Shown here: piece after piece, positions 1 to 9,280 of the stretch
Layout of the letters: each line of letters begins with the position of its first letter
Position numbering within the stretch: position 1 is the stretch's first letter
NCBI GenBank assembly: GCA_027082925.1
Contig: JALWTD010000004.1
Span: 32,496-96,495, forward strand
Direction: 5' to 3'
DNA: 64,000 bases
From: Flavobacteriaceae bacterium
GTDB taxonomy: Bacteria > Bacteroidota > Bacteroidia > Flavobacteriales > Flavobacteriaceae
Position numbers and translations under genes: made by a program
The notes under the pieces: generated by a model
The model's input: only the letters and a program-made list of their open reading frames with translations
What the model was told of the DNA's origin: nothing
The model's database searches: none

Positions 1-156
1 TTTTGCTTTCATATCATTGTGTTTCATCATCTTGTCATGTTTCATCATCATTTTTGTTGAATCACGTTTCATCGTCATTTTTTTTTCTTGAGCTTTAGCT
101 ACAGCTATTGTTAATGCTAAAACGGTAATTACGGATACTAAAATTTTTGTTTTCAT
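1..156 (-). CDS. Met/His/Lys-rich secreted peptide, partial (C-terminus beyond window)
   Basis: Fifty-two codons are visible on the minus strand before the window edge, with no stop, so the gene is cut off. The N-terminus is a clear Sec signal peptide (MKTKILV..., hydrophobic core, cleavage likely after AKA). The visible mature part is almost only Met, Lys, His and Asp, with runs such as MMMKHDKMMKH. Such composition is typical of periplasmic copper- or silver-binding peptides, but no family can be named. It starts 34 bases after the P-II-like gene on the same strand and is probably the last visible member of the efflux operon. A metal-binding role is inferred from composition and neighbours only. 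Confidence 0.6.
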   Translation of the reverse strand, partial: MKTKILVSVITVLALTIAVAKAQEKKMTMKRDSTKMMMKHDKMMKHNDMKAK

Positions 157-190
157 TATGATTGTTTTTAAGATTATTATATGGTTTTAT

Positions 191-505
191 TTATTCTCTT
201 ATTCTAATTCTGTTTTCTACATTGCTTACGTAAATTAATCCGTCACCTTTGTTTCGGGTTTGGGCATTTGTTTTTATTACGTCAATAATTTTTTCTACGT
301 ATTTTTTATCACAAACAATTTCAATTTTAACTACTTTGCTGTGTAAAAAAGGGAATTTTAGGCTTGGAAATTCAGTATCTGGATCTGTAAAATCACCCAC
401 ACCTTCACCTTCAAAAACGGTGAAGCAACAGAATTGCTCTCTTTTTAAATTTTTAGCTACATCTATAAGTTTTTCTGGTCTGATAAACGCTTTTATTTCT
501 TTCAT
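191..505 (-). CDS. P-II-like protein of a heavy-metal efflux operon
   Basis: A 104-residue protein with the P-II (GlnB-like) fold pattern: it begins MKEIKAFIRPEKL, as P-II proteins do (strand 1 and helix 1), and has a KVVKIEIVC strand and a KIIDVIKTNAQT helix. The T-loop region is atypical: it carries FCCFTVFEGEGVGDF and lacks the Tyr that GlnD uridylylates. No ammonium transporter or glutamine synthetase gene is near. It lies 18 bases after the CusB-like gene in the same operon. This matches the divergent P-II group reported next to HME-RND pumps (PII-NG, from memory), so a metal- or energy-sensing role is more likely than nitrogen control. The ligand is unknown. Confidence 0.8.
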   Translation of the reverse strand: MKEIKAFIRPEKLIDVAKNLKREQFCCFTVFEGEGVGDFTDPDTEFPSLKFPFLHSKVVKIEIVCDKKYVEKIIDVIKTNAQTRNKGDGLIYVSNVENRIRIRE

Positions 506-523
506 AATTTTAGATTTTAATCG

Positions 524-2359
524 TTATTTTATGATGTTTTTTACTTCGCCACAGGTTCGCATATCAGCATTTAAATATGGGTTTTTAATATCTTTATTTA
601 AGCTCATCCAATACGCTCCTTTATTATCATCGGCCATTGGGCAAAATTGTTCGTAGACGGTTTGGTTTACACCAAATAGCTTTACGGCTTTAATAAGATG
701 TGCCGATAAATGTTTAAAATGGCTTCTTTGCATTTCTAAATTAGAAGATGTTATTGCCTTTGCTGACGATAAAACTTCTTTTTGAATAACCATCCAATGG
801 TTGTGAGCTTCAGGGTTTGTTAGAAGCTTCATATCTACACTTGTAATAGTTTTTACTATTTCATTGGCAGTATTCTTAGCAAGATTGTTATTGTCTTTCA
901 CAAGGGCGTCTTTTAATTTGAGGTAGGCATTAAATACGGTGTTTAACTGGTTTTTAAATTCTTTTTTCACTTCAATACGTTTGTTCATATTGGTATGATC
1001 TACCTCTTTTTGCACTTTTACTTCGGTGTTTTTTGACATATCGCTACCTTTTGAAGAAGTAGTTTTTTCGCCCATATCCATTCCGGCATGACCTCCTGTA
1101 CTTATTTTTCCTCCTTCAGGATTCATCATACTTTTTTGCCCCATTAATTGAGCAGAAGCATCAATTCTGTACACGCCATTTGTAGCAATAATATCACCTT
1201 CTTTTAATCCCTCTTTAACAATGTATAAATCGCCCATATCTTGTCCTAAAACAATTTCTTTATAAGTGAAAGAGTGAATTTTTTGATGAGGAACTTTAAT
1301 GTAAACAACGGCTCTTTTTCCTGTCCAAAGCACTGCCGATTTTGGAATTACAATGGCATTTTTTAAAGTTCTAAGTTTGGCATTAATAATACCATTTGCA
1401 TACATTTCAGGAAGCAGTTTGTTTGAAGGGTTTTTTACTTCTACCCTTACTTTTGCAACTCGAGTACTTGAAGAAACAAAAGGATCTACATAGGTAACTT
1501 TTCCGTTAAATTTTCTCCCCGGAAGCGCTTGGATTGTAAAACTTACTTTGTCACCAATATGAATCCATGGAATATCTGTTTCATATGCTTCAAACATTAC
1601 CCAAACGGTACTTAAGTTAGCAATATCAAACAAGTTGCTTCCTGTCATAATATGGTCTCCTAATTCTACATTTCGTTTCATAACATAGCCGGTATAATCA
1701 GATAAAATATCTATTTGCTCTTGTACTTTTCCTGATTTTTCTATGGCTGAAATTTGTGCATCAGATAATTTCCACAGCTTGAGTTTATTTCTAGAAGCTG
1801 TATATAATTGCGGATAAATATCTTTGGACTTTATGGCTTCAAAAAGCTCTTTTTGTGCTGTAATTAAATCGGGAGAATACACACGTACAATTCTTTGTCC
1901 TCTGTGTACTTTTTCACCGGTAAAATTCACATATAATCGTTCTATTCTTCCAGGAATATGAGATACTTGAGAATACAACTTTCGCTCATCGGGTTGTACT
2001 TTTCCAAGCAATCTAATTTCTTTGTTTGCCGCAGCACTTTGAACGGTATAAGTTTGAATATTTGCTAGTTGCATAGCCTCTTCAGTAAACACAATTTCAT
2101 TTGAAGCTACATTTTCTCCAGTACTATCTTCGTCTAAAGGAATGAGTTCCATACCGCAAATAGGACAGTTTCCCGGTTTTTCCATTTTAATTTGTGGGTG
2201 CATAGAACAGGTCCAAAGTTTTGTTACAGGGTCTTGCACAAGATCGTGTTCATCACTTGTGGTTGTAGAACTGTTTTTATCGCTTGAGAAAATTGATCCT
2301 AAGAAAATACCTATGATAAGTATTCCGGTTCCTATGATGTAATTTTTATATTTTTTCAT
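524..2359 (-). CDS. cusB: CusB-like periplasmic adaptor of RND efflux pump, with HMBD and DUF3347 domains
   Basis: This 611-residue membrane fusion protein would link the inner membrane pump to the outer membrane channel. An N-terminal membrane anchor (about residues 7-25) is followed by a heavy-metal-binding domain with CSMHP (51-55) and CPICGM (65-70). The barrel-sandwich and beta-barrel adaptor core covers roughly 95-410. A Met/His/Lys-rich linker (GGHAGMDMGE and following) leads into a C-terminal DUF3347 domain (about 465-605) with FCPM and TCGEV motifs, an arrangement usual in Bacteroidota copper efflux adaptors. It starts 11 bases after the TolC-like gene. The Met, Cys and His content points to Cu(I)/Ag(I); the exact metal is an inference. 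Confidence 0.9.
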   Translation of the reverse strand: MKKYKNYIIGTGILIIGIFLGSIFSSDKNSSTTTSDEHDLVQDPVTKLWTCSMHPQIKMEKPGNCPICGMELIPLDEDSTGENVASNEIVFTEEAMQLANIQTYTVQSAAANKEIRLLGKVQPDERKLYSQVSHIPGRIERLYVNFTGEKVHRGQRIVRVYSPDLITAQKELFEAIKSKDIYPQLYTASRNKLKLWKLSDAQISAIEKSGKVQEQIDILSDYTGYVMKRNVELGDHIMTGSNLFDIANLSTVWVMFEAYETDIPWIHIGDKVSFTIQALPGRKFNGKVTYVDPFVSSSTRVAKVRVEVKNPSNKLLPEMYANGIINAKLRTLKNAIVIPKSAVLWTGKRAVVYIKVPHQKIHSFTYKEIVLGQDMGDLYIVKEGLKEGDIIATNGVYRIDASAQLMGQKSMMNPEGGKISTGGHAGMDMGEKTTSSKGSDMSKNTEVKVQKEVDHTNMNKRIEVKKEFKNQLNTVFNAYLKLKDALVKDNNNLAKNTANEIVKTITSVDMKLLTNPEAHNHWMVIQKEVLSSAKAITSSNLEMQRSHFKHLSAHLIKAVKLFGVNQTVYEQFCPMADDNKGAYWMSLNKDIKNPYLNADMRTCGEVKNIIK

Positions 2360-2370
2360 GGTTTTTAAGT

Positions 2371-3618
2371 TTATTGACCTATTAAGTAATATAGAAATGC
2401 TACAGCAGCATTTTTGTCTGTTAAGGCTTTTTGATATGCTAATTCGTATGTTAATAATTGACGCTCTATTCTTAAAACTTCTTCAAAATCTTTAGAGCTG
2501 GTAGAGTATGATGTAATTAAAATATCTAAAACTTTTTTAGCTATTTTAGATTGCTTTTTGTTTAAATCAATACGTCTATCACCATCGCTATAATTTTTAT
2601 AGGTGCTTTCAAAAATGGTACTTAGTGTATTTTTTTTAGCTTCTTTATTGGCAACTTGTGCTTCTTTATAATAGCGAGCTTCTTTTATAAGTGCCTTGTA
2701 TTTTTTTCGGTATAAAGGAATACTAATTCCTACCGAAGGAAACAAAAAAGCATCTTTACCATTATTTGCAACTGTAGAAGAAGACACCTTGTCTACAATG
2801 GTATAATTTAAACCGATTGTAAATTTGGGCATTCCTTCTTTTTTTGCAGCGACTTCTTGATTTATAAAAGCATTGAGTTTGTGGTCAATACTTTTTAGCT
2901 GGTGATTTGCAGTGTAAATCTCGTTTAACAACTGTACTTTTGGGTAAGGTAACTGGTCTTCTTGCAATACGTTTGGTACAAAAATTTGACTTGTTTTATC
3001 TCTATTTAACAAGTTGTTGAATTTGACTTGTAATGCATTTTTAGTGTCTACAAATAAGGCCAATTTATTTTCCAAATCGTTTAATTCTAATTCTACTCTT
3101 AGTTCATCTACTATTGAGGCGCTTCCGGCTTCAATTTTAACAATAGACAACCGTTTAAATACTTGAAGAATATCAATATTTCTTTTAGTTATTTCTATTG
3201 CTTTTTCAATAAAATAATAGTTGTAATAGGCTGTTTTTACTTCAAAAAACAGGTTAGATTTTGCATTTTCAAACACTTCAAATTTAGCTTTTGCCATTTC
3301 GTTAGCCACTTGTTTTTTAGCATCTAGCAATCCAAACCAAGGGAAACTTTGCGCTAAGTTAAATCGCCATTTTTGCGGTCCAACTTTTGTCTCTACAGGT
3401 TGCACAAAATAACCAAAGGCAACTTGAGGATTTGGCAATGTACCTACCTGAGGTATTTTTTCCATCGCAGCCATATAATTGTTGAATTTCACCTTTAATT
3501 CAGGGTTATTTTCAGCGGCTACTTTTAAATAATCGGTTAAATTTTCTTGACCAAAAAGATTAATACTAAGGATTAATAATAGGTTCAGGAAAATGTATTT
3601 ATAAGTATGTACTTTCAT
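2371..3618 (-). CDS. TolC-family outer membrane efflux protein (CusC-like)
   Basis: This 415-residue protein has a Sec signal peptide (MKVHTYKYIF..., cleavage near LFGQE) and the alternating coiled-coil helices of the OEP/TolC family (for example NNYMAAMEKIPQVG and the C-terminal ERQLLTYELAYQKAL). It should form the trimeric outer membrane channel of the tripartite pump. It sits between the pump and the adaptor genes, with gaps of 18 and 11 bases, and is surely co-transcribed with them. No lipoprotein cysteine is present after the signal peptide, unlike E. coli CusC. Confidence 0.88.
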   Translation of the reverse strand: MKVHTYKYIFLNLLLILSINLFGQENLTDYLKVAAENNPELKVKFNNYMAAMEKIPQVGTLPNPQVAFGYFVQPVETKVGPQKWRFNLAQSFPWFGLLDAKKQVANEMAKAKFEVFENAKSNLFFEVKTAYYNYYFIEKAIEITKRNIDILQVFKRLSIVKIEAGSASIVDELRVELELNDLENKLALFVDTKNALQVKFNNLLNRDKTSQIFVPNVLQEDQLPYPKVQLLNEIYTANHQLKSIDHKLNAFINQEVAAKKEGMPKFTIGLNYTIVDKVSSSTVANNGKDAFLFPSVGISIPLYRKKYKALIKEARYYKEAQVANKEAKKNTLSTIFESTYKNYSDGDRRIDLNKKQSKIAKKVLDILITSYSTSSKDFEEVLRIERQLLTYELAYQKALTDKNAAVAFLYYLIGQ

Positions 3619-3636
3619 TATCTTTAGATTTAAGTA

Positions 3637-6600
3637 TTACTTGTTTTTTAATTGTTTTTTTAAAGAATTTTCTTTCCACATACTGTATAAAACAGGTACA
3701 ACAAACATGGTCATTACCTGTAGTAGCATTCCTCCAAAAGAAGGTATTGCCATTGGGATAACAACATCAGATCCTTTTCCTGTTGCGGTTAGTACCGGAA
3801 TAAGCGCTATAATTGCAGTTGCAGCAGTCATCATTGCCGGACGTACTCTTTTAGCACCAGCTTGTAGTACAGATTTTCGAATGTCTTGTACCGTTTTTGG
3901 TTTGTCTTTTTCAAAAACTTGTGTTAAGTAAGTTCCCATAATTACACCGTCATCAGTAGCAATACCAAATAGTGCAATAAATCCTACCCAAACGGCAACA
4001 CTTAAATTAATGGTGTGTAGTTGGAATAAATCTCGCATGGAAACATCGGCAAAAGAGAAGTTTAAAAACCAATCTTGTCCGTATAACCAAATCATTATAA
4101 ATCCTCCGGCGAAAGCCACAAAAATTCCTGAAAAAATCATGAGTGACGGTAATAATGATTTAAACTGAAAATACAGGATAAGTAGAATTAAAATAAGTGA
4201 GATAGGAACTACAATCATTAAGCGTTTAGAGGCTCTAATTTGATTTTCGTAGTTACCGGTAAAACGATAGGTTACACCTGCCGGCAATATAAATTCTCTA
4301 CTTGCTATTTTTTCTTTAATAAGTGCTTGTGCTTCTTCTACCACATCGGTCTCGGCAAAGCCATCTTTCATATCAAAAATAACATAGCCGGTTAAAAAAG
4401 TATCTTCACTTTTAATTACTTGCGGACCTCTAGTGTATTCTATAGAAGCAAGTTCTCCTAATTCTACTTGAACACCTGCCGGAGTTGGAATTAACACTTT
4501 TTTGATATCATCAGGGTTATCTCTAAATTCTCTTGCATATCGAACTCTAACCGGAAATCGCTCTCTTCCTTCAACAGTTGTTGTTAGTTGTTTACCACCA
4601 ATGGCTACCGAAAGCTGCATTTGCATATCCTTAATAGTTAGTCCGTAACGCGACATTGCTCGTCGATTTAATTTAATCTCCAAATAAGGTTTACCAACAA
4701 CTCTATCGGCAAATACAGTTGACGGATTAACACTAGGCACTTCTTTTAAAATGTTTTCGAGTTCAAATCCAACCTTTTCAATAGATTCGAGCGTAGGTCC
4801 AAAAACTTTAATTCCCATAGGAGCACGCATTCCTGTAGATAACATAATTAAACGTGTTTGTATAGGTTGCAGCTTAGGAGCAGATGTAAGTCCGGGGAAT
4901 TTAGAATGTTTTAAAATTTCTTTCCAAATATCATCGGGCTTTTTTATTTTTTTACGCCATTGTCTAAAATATTCACCGTCTTCATCTAAAATGAGTTCTT
5001 CTTCGGTAATTTTACGAAATGGGTCTTTACCGTATTTATAGGTTTCTCCATTTTTTAATACAAAAGCTTTTTCTTTATTTACTTTAAACCGAACTCTACG
5101 CCCATCTTCATCTAAAATATATTCAGGAATATAATTAATGGTGTTTTCAAACATTGAAGTTGGTGCAGGGTCTAAAGCAGAATTTACACGTCCCCACTTT
5201 CCTACTGCTGTGGCAATTTCAGGAATAGAATTCATATGTTTGTTAATGCTTGCAATAACCTCCATATTTTCGGCAATTCCGGAGTGAGGCATGGTTGTAG
5301 GCATTAATAAGAAAGAACCTTCATCCAATGCTGGCATAAACTCTTTTCCAAGTCCCGGAAATGTTTTGTCTAAACTAATCCAAACAGTATTGCTTTTTAG
5401 GGCGTTTGGAACAAAAGAAAATAATTTTCCAAAACCAAGCCATATGGTAATACCAAAGAGTACTACAAAAATAGGAACCCCTAAAAATTTCCATTTGTTA
5501 TTTAGGCACCAAGCCAAAATAGTGGTGTAGTAATGAACAATAGCCATTAAAAACCCTAAAACAGCTCCTACAACAACCAGTACAAAAATAAAGTTTATAA
5601 AAATTGAATTTGAAGCACCTAGTGGCATCCATTCAATTGTTAAAAAGTACACTATAATGGTAATGGTAATAACAATGTTTATGTAGTTGGCAATTTTTTC
5701 TGAATACGGTAGTTTAATACGTCCGTTTAGCCCATTCCAACTAGGAACTTGGGTAAGTAAATTGTTTACACCAAAAGCAATAAGTGCAAGTGCAATATAG
5801 CTTCCGTAAGCTATTAAAAATACAATTCCAAATCCTATAAGGATGGCGTTAAATATGCGACTAGTTCTTTTTTTATCAAATCGAATAGAAAATAAAAGTT
5901 GTGCCATAGCAGGAATAAACATGATTCCTATAAAGAGGGCCGATATAAGTGCAAATGTTTTTGTAAAAGCTAAAGGTCTAAAAAGCTTTCCTTCCGATGC
6001 TTGCATAGCAAACACAGGTAAAAAACTTACTACAGTGGTTGCTAATGCCGTAATTATGGCTGAAGCAACTTCGGTAGTTGCCAAGTAAATAACTTGTAGT
6101 AGCTGTTTTCCTTTAGCATTTTTATGTTCTTCCATATCTAGATGCCTAATAATGTTTTCAGTAAAAACAATACCGACATCTACCATGACCCCAATAGCAA
6201 TAGCAATACCAGATAAGGCTACAATATTAGCATCGATGTTAAAATATTTCATTAAAATGAAAGTCATTAGCACTCCAATAGGAAGTAAGCTGGAGATAAG
6301 TACAGAGGCTCTTAGGTTTAAAACCAGTACAATAACAACTAAAATACTAATAAGAATTTCATGAGATAAGGAAGATTCTAGTGTTCCTAAAGTTTCTTGA
6401 ATTAGCCCTGAACGATCATAAAAAGGAACAATAGTAACCTTTGAAATAGTACCGTCGGCTAGTGTTTTAGAAGGCAATCCCGGAGCAACTTCACTAATTT
6501 TCTTTTTCAAGTTATGAATGACTTCTTGAGGATTTGCTCCATATCTGGCAACAACAACACCTCCTACAGCTTCAACACCACTTTTATCTAAACCACCTCT

Positions 6601-7470
6601 ACGTGTAGCAGGTCCAAACTGAATTTTAGCAACGTCTTTTAGTCTAATAGGAACATTGTTTCTAACCGCAACAACACTTTCTTCAATGTCCTCTAAATTT
6701 TTTATATATCCTAAGCCTCTAACTAAGTACTCTACTTTGTTAAACTCTAACGTTCTAGCGCCAATATCTAGATTGCTATTTTTAACAGCATTCATAATCA
6801 TTTTTACGTCTACATTGTTAGCTTTCATGGCATTTGGGTCAATGTCTATTTGGTATTCTTTTAAGAATCCTCCAATAGAAGCAACCTCAGAAACTCCGCT
6901 GGCAGCCGTTAAATAGTATCGAACGTAAAAATCTTGTATAGTTCTAAGTTCTTGAGGGTCCCAGCCTCCTGTAGGCTTTCCTGTTTTTGGATCTCTTCCT
7001 TCTAAAGTGTACCAATACACTTGTCCTAAAGCAGTAGCATCAGGTCCTAAAGCGGGTTTTACTTCGGAAGGTACGGTTCCCGGTGGTAGTGAATTTAATT
7101 TTTCTAAAATTCGAGTTCTACTCCAATAAAAATCTACATCATCTTCAAAAATGATATAGATACTAGATAACCCAAAAATAGAATTACTTCTAATGGTTTT
7201 AACACCCGGAATACCAAGAAGTGCGGTAGTTAGCGGGTATGTTATTTGGTCTTCAATGTCTTGTGGCGATTGCCCCATCCATTCTGTAAAAACAATTTGT
7301 TGATTTTCACCAATATCTGGAATGGCATCAACAGGTACCGGATTTCGCTCTATTAAAGGAGTATCCCAGTTAAAAGGAGCTGTTATTATTCCTCCAACAA
7401 TAAATGTTAAAAGAAGTAAAAATGTGATTAACTTATTTTCTAGAAAATATCTAATAATTTTATTAAGCAT
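3637..7470 (-). CDS. cusA: CusA/CzcA-family heavy-metal RND efflux pump
   Basis: A 1277-residue HME-RND proton antiporter. Family signatures include DAIPDIGENQ near residue 48, GIAIAIGVMVDVGIVFTENI in TM4 (with the HME Asp) and the end motif GAKRVRPAMMTA. The segment MLSTGMRAPMGIKV aligns with the CusA region that carries a copper-binding Met, which supports Cu/Ag. It is about 230 residues longer than E. coli CusA. One addition, about residues 540-690, contains extra hydrophobic segments; the other, about 790-880, is a charged stretch in the periplasmic part. It follows the HYC/CC gene by 122 bases and begins the pump operon. Confidence 0.92.
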   Translation of the reverse strand: MLNKIIRYFLENKLITFLLLLTFIVGGIITAPFNWDTPLIERNPVPVDAIPDIGENQQIVFTEWMGQSPQDIEDQITYPLTTALLGIPGVKTIRSNSIFGLSSIYIIFEDDVDFYWSRTRILEKLNSLPPGTVPSEVKPALGPDATALGQVYWYTLEGRDPKTGKPTGGWDPQELRTIQDFYVRYYLTAASGVSEVASIGGFLKEYQIDIDPNAMKANNVDVKMIMNAVKNSNLDIGARTLEFNKVEYLVRGLGYIKNLEDIEESVVAVRNNVPIRLKDVAKIQFGPATRRGGLDKSGVEAVGGVVVARYGANPQEVIHNLKKKISEVAPGLPSKTLADGTISKVTIVPFYDRSGLIQETLGTLESSLSHEILISILVVIVLVLNLRASVLISSLLPIGVLMTFILMKYFNIDANIVALSGIAIAIGVMVDVGIVFTENIIRHLDMEEHKNAKGKQLLQVIYLATTEVASAIITALATTVVSFLPVFAMQASEGKLFRPLAFTKTFALISALFIGIMFIPAMAQLLFSIRFDKKRTSRIFNAILIGFGIVFLIAYGSYIALALIAFGVNNLLTQVPSWNGLNGRIKLPYSEKIANYINIVITITIIVYFLTIEWMPLGASNSIFINFIFVLVVVGAVLGFLMAIVHYYTTILAWCLNNKWKFLGVPIFVVLFGITIWLGFGKLFSFVPNALKSNTVWISLDKTFPGLGKEFMPALDEGSFLLMPTTMPHSGIAENMEVIASINKHMNSIPEIATAVGKWGRVNSALDPAPTSMFENTINYIPEYILDEDGRRVRFKVNKEKAFVLKNGETYKYGKDPFRKITEEELILDEDGEYFRQWRKKIKKPDDIWKEILKHSKFPGLTSAPKLQPIQTRLIMLSTGMRAPMGIKVFGPTLESIEKVGFELENILKEVPSVNPSTVFADRVVGKPYLEIKLNRRAMSRYGLTIKDMQMQLSVAIGGKQLTTTVEGRERFPVRVRYAREFRDNPDDIKKVLIPTPAGVQVELGELASIEYTRGPQVIKSEDTFLTGYVIFDMKDGFAETDVVEEAQALIKEKIASREFILPAGVTYRFTGNYENQIRASKRLMIVVPISLILILLILYFQFKSLLPSLMIFSGIFVAFAGGFIMIWLYGQDWFLNFSFADVSMRDLFQLHTINLSVAVWVGFIALFGIATDDGVIMGTYLTQVFEKDKPKTVQDIRKSVLQAGAKRVRPAMMTAATAIIALIPVLTATGKGSDVVIPMAIPSFGGMLLQVMTMFVVPVLYSMWKENSLKKQLKNK

Positions 7471-7592
7471 GGTTGCATTTATTTTAATTATAGAATTGAT
7501 TTAAGTACTTATGAAAGCACAAAAAGTGATATAAACAGGCATTTTAGGTTATAAGAAACCTATGCTTGTAAATACGAATTAAAATAAATGTA

Positions 7593-8009
7593 TCAGATAC
7601 GGAATGTTTGGTAGAGTACGTTTAAGTCTCTATCTACCAACGGTAAGGGGTAATTTTTTAGAGGAAAAACTTTAGAAGATACATCCTCAAATATTTTTTG
7701 ATATGTATATGTAAAAGCAACTACAAAGAATTGTTGTTTTAGTGTAAAATCAGGGAAATCAACTTTTAAATCACTTTGTCCTTTAACTAATTTTACAACG
7801 TCATTACAACAGTTGTCTTTTTGAATGTTACAATCATCAGTAAACGATGTTTTTTGCATATCCATTCCACAAGATTCCGCTTTAGAAAATACCGCGCTAT
7901 TAACAAGCTTTTCACCACAATAGTGTTCGCTTACAGTAAATGACACTGTTGAAAATACAACGATAAAAGCCATTAAAATTGCCGCTATTTTGCTAAAATA
8001 TTGCTTCAT
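7593..8009 (-). CDS. HYC_CC_PP-family small exported protein
   Basis: A 138-residue protein with an N-terminal membrane or signal segment (about 8-27), then HYC at 29-31, Cys at 47 and 60, CC at 67-68 and a Pro-containing C-terminal part (YPLPLVD). The spaced HYC and CC motifs fit the family named HYC_CC_PP, which occurs in Bacteroidota next to copper efflux genes. The conserved Cys and His suggest metal binding, but no activity is known. It lies upstream of the CusA-like gene on the same strand and has a good TAnnTTTG promoter just before it, so it may be the first gene of the efflux operon. Confidence 0.75.
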   Translation of the reverse strand: MKQYFSKIAAILMAFIVVFSTVSFTVSEHYCGEKLVNSAVFSKAESCGMDMQKTSFTDDCNIQKDNCCNDVVKLVKGQSDLKVDFPDFTLKQQFFVVAFTYTYQKIFEDVSSKVFPLKNYPLPLVDRDLNVLYQTFRI

Positions 8010-8017
8010 AGTTACCG

Positions 8018-8025
8018 CAAAGTTA
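8018..8025 (-). promoter_or_regulatory. -7 element (TAACTTTG) for the HYC/CC gene and efflux operon
   Basis: On the minus strand TAACTTTG matches the Bacteroidota -7 consensus TAnnTTTG, 9 bases before the start codon region of the HYC/CC gene. A TTA at 8048-8050, 22 bases upstream, could serve as a weak -33 element. No obvious palindromic operator was seen. Confidence 0.45.
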
Positions 8026-8261
8026 TAAAATAATAATGAACTTTTATTAAAATGTTGTTAAAAAGAGTTTTAACTTTATTGAAAATTAGTATGTTAAAAA
8101 TTAAGAAAAAGGATAAATAACTGTATTAAAATGTTTAATTTACAGCGATTTTATATCTTGAAGAAGTTTTTATTTATTTGAAATGTTGCTTGTGAGAAAG
8201 ATTTTATTCGCTTTTTTGATAATAAATAAACATAACTAATAGTTAATAAGTATATATATTT

Positions 8262-8269
8262 TATATTTG
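8262..8269 (+). promoter_or_regulatory. -7 element (TATATTTG) for the PorP/SprF gene
   Basis: TATATTTG is an exact TAnnTTTG match, 18 bases before the GTG start of the PorP/SprF gene. No good TTG -33 lies at the usual distance. The rest of the 278-base divergent gap (8010-8287) is AT-rich and shows no other feature I can support. Confidence 0.45.
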
Positions 8270-8287
8270 GACATTTATTTTTAGACT

Positions 8288-9259
8288 GTGAAAACATTAA
8301 CAAACCTTATTATTAGCCTGTTTTTTGCTGGAGCATACTTTGCAAATGCACAAGAAACGTTGCCGGTGTATTCCGATTATTTATCAGACAATGTATATTT
8401 AATTCATCCTGCTGCTGCCGGGATTGGTAACTGCGGAAAGGTTAGAGTTACAGCTCGTAGTCAATGGAACGGTATTCCTGATGCTCCTGCGTTACAAACG
8501 CTAAGCATTCACTCTAGAGTTGGTGAAAATATGGGAGCAGGATTGATACTTTTTAACGATAAAAATGGATATCATTCACAACAAGGAGTACAAGCAACAT
8601 ATGCATATCATATCAATTTAGGCAGACCAGAAGAAACCAATCAGCTTTCTTTTGCACTGTCGTTAATGGCGGTTAATAACACGGTTGATGAAAGCCAGTT
8701 TGTGTTACCAGATCCTGTAATTTCTCAAATAGTAAGAAGTGAAAGTTATTTTAACGCTGATTTTGGAATGGCGTATCACAACAAAGGCTTCTTTTCATAT
8801 TTCACTGCAAAAAATATTATGTTGAGTGCTAGAAATCTCTATAGTCAACGGTATGAATCGTTAAACTTGAGAAGATATTTGGTTACGTTGGGTTATTATT
8901 ACGGTCAAGGAAAAAGTTTTCAGTTAGAGCCTTCTGTAATGATGCAGGCTATTGAGCGAACAGGAGAAATGTTTGTAGACTTAAATTTAAAAGTTTATAA
9001 AAATGTTGCCGATGCTCAAATATGGGCAGCGTTTTCGTATCGTAAAGGAATGGATAATGCGACTACCGAGGAATTAAATTACTTAACGCCAATTGTAGGT
9101 GTTAACTATAAAAACTTTATGGTTTCTTATACCTATACCAAACAAGCAGGTGATATTTTGTTTGATGATGCCGGTTATCATCAAATTACGCTAGGGTTCA
9201 ACTTTTTATGTAGAGAACCTAGAAGGAGTGGATGTCCAAACATCAATGCTTCATTTTAA
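8288..9259 (+). CDS. PorP/SprF-family type IX secretion membrane protein
   Basis: A 323-residue outer membrane beta-barrel protein. The start is GTG, chosen because it begins a clean signal peptide (MKTLTNLII..., cleavage near ANAQE). The family pattern follows: LPVYSDYLSDNVYLIHPAAAG near the N-terminus, repeated amphipathic strands (AYHINLG, GMAYHNKGFFSYF, VGVNYKNFMVSYTY) and a terminal HQITLGFNF strand. PorP/SprF proteins help export or anchor SprB-like adhesins by the type IX system. This copy stands alone, with no adhesin gene beside it in the window. Confidence 0.88.
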   Translation: MKTLTNLIISLFFAGAYFANAQETLPVYSDYLSDNVYLIHPAAAGIGNCGKVRVTARSQWNGIPDAPALQTLSIHSRVGENMGAGLILFNDKNGYHSQQGVQATYAYHINLGRPEETNQLSFALSLMAVNNTVDESQFVLPDPVISQIVRSESYFNADFGMAYHNKGFFSYFTAKNIMLSARNLYSQRYESLNLRRYLVTLGYYYGQGKSFQLEPSVMMQAIERTGEMFVDLNLKVYKNVADAQIWAAFSYRKGMDNATTEELNYLTPIVGVNYKNFMVSYTYTKQAGDILFDDAGYHQITLGFNFLCREPRRSGCPNINASF

Positions 9260-9280
9260 CAACTATTTTACGCTTACATA

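Noticed and set aside
249..656. Plus-strand frame across the P-II and CusB genes
   Set aside because: It lies opposite two well-supported genes and has no family resemblance.
7543..7560. Hairpin TAGGTT/AACCTA between the HYC/CC gene and cusA as a terminator
   Set aside because: The stem is only 6 bp and there is no T run on the minus strand; it may be chance.
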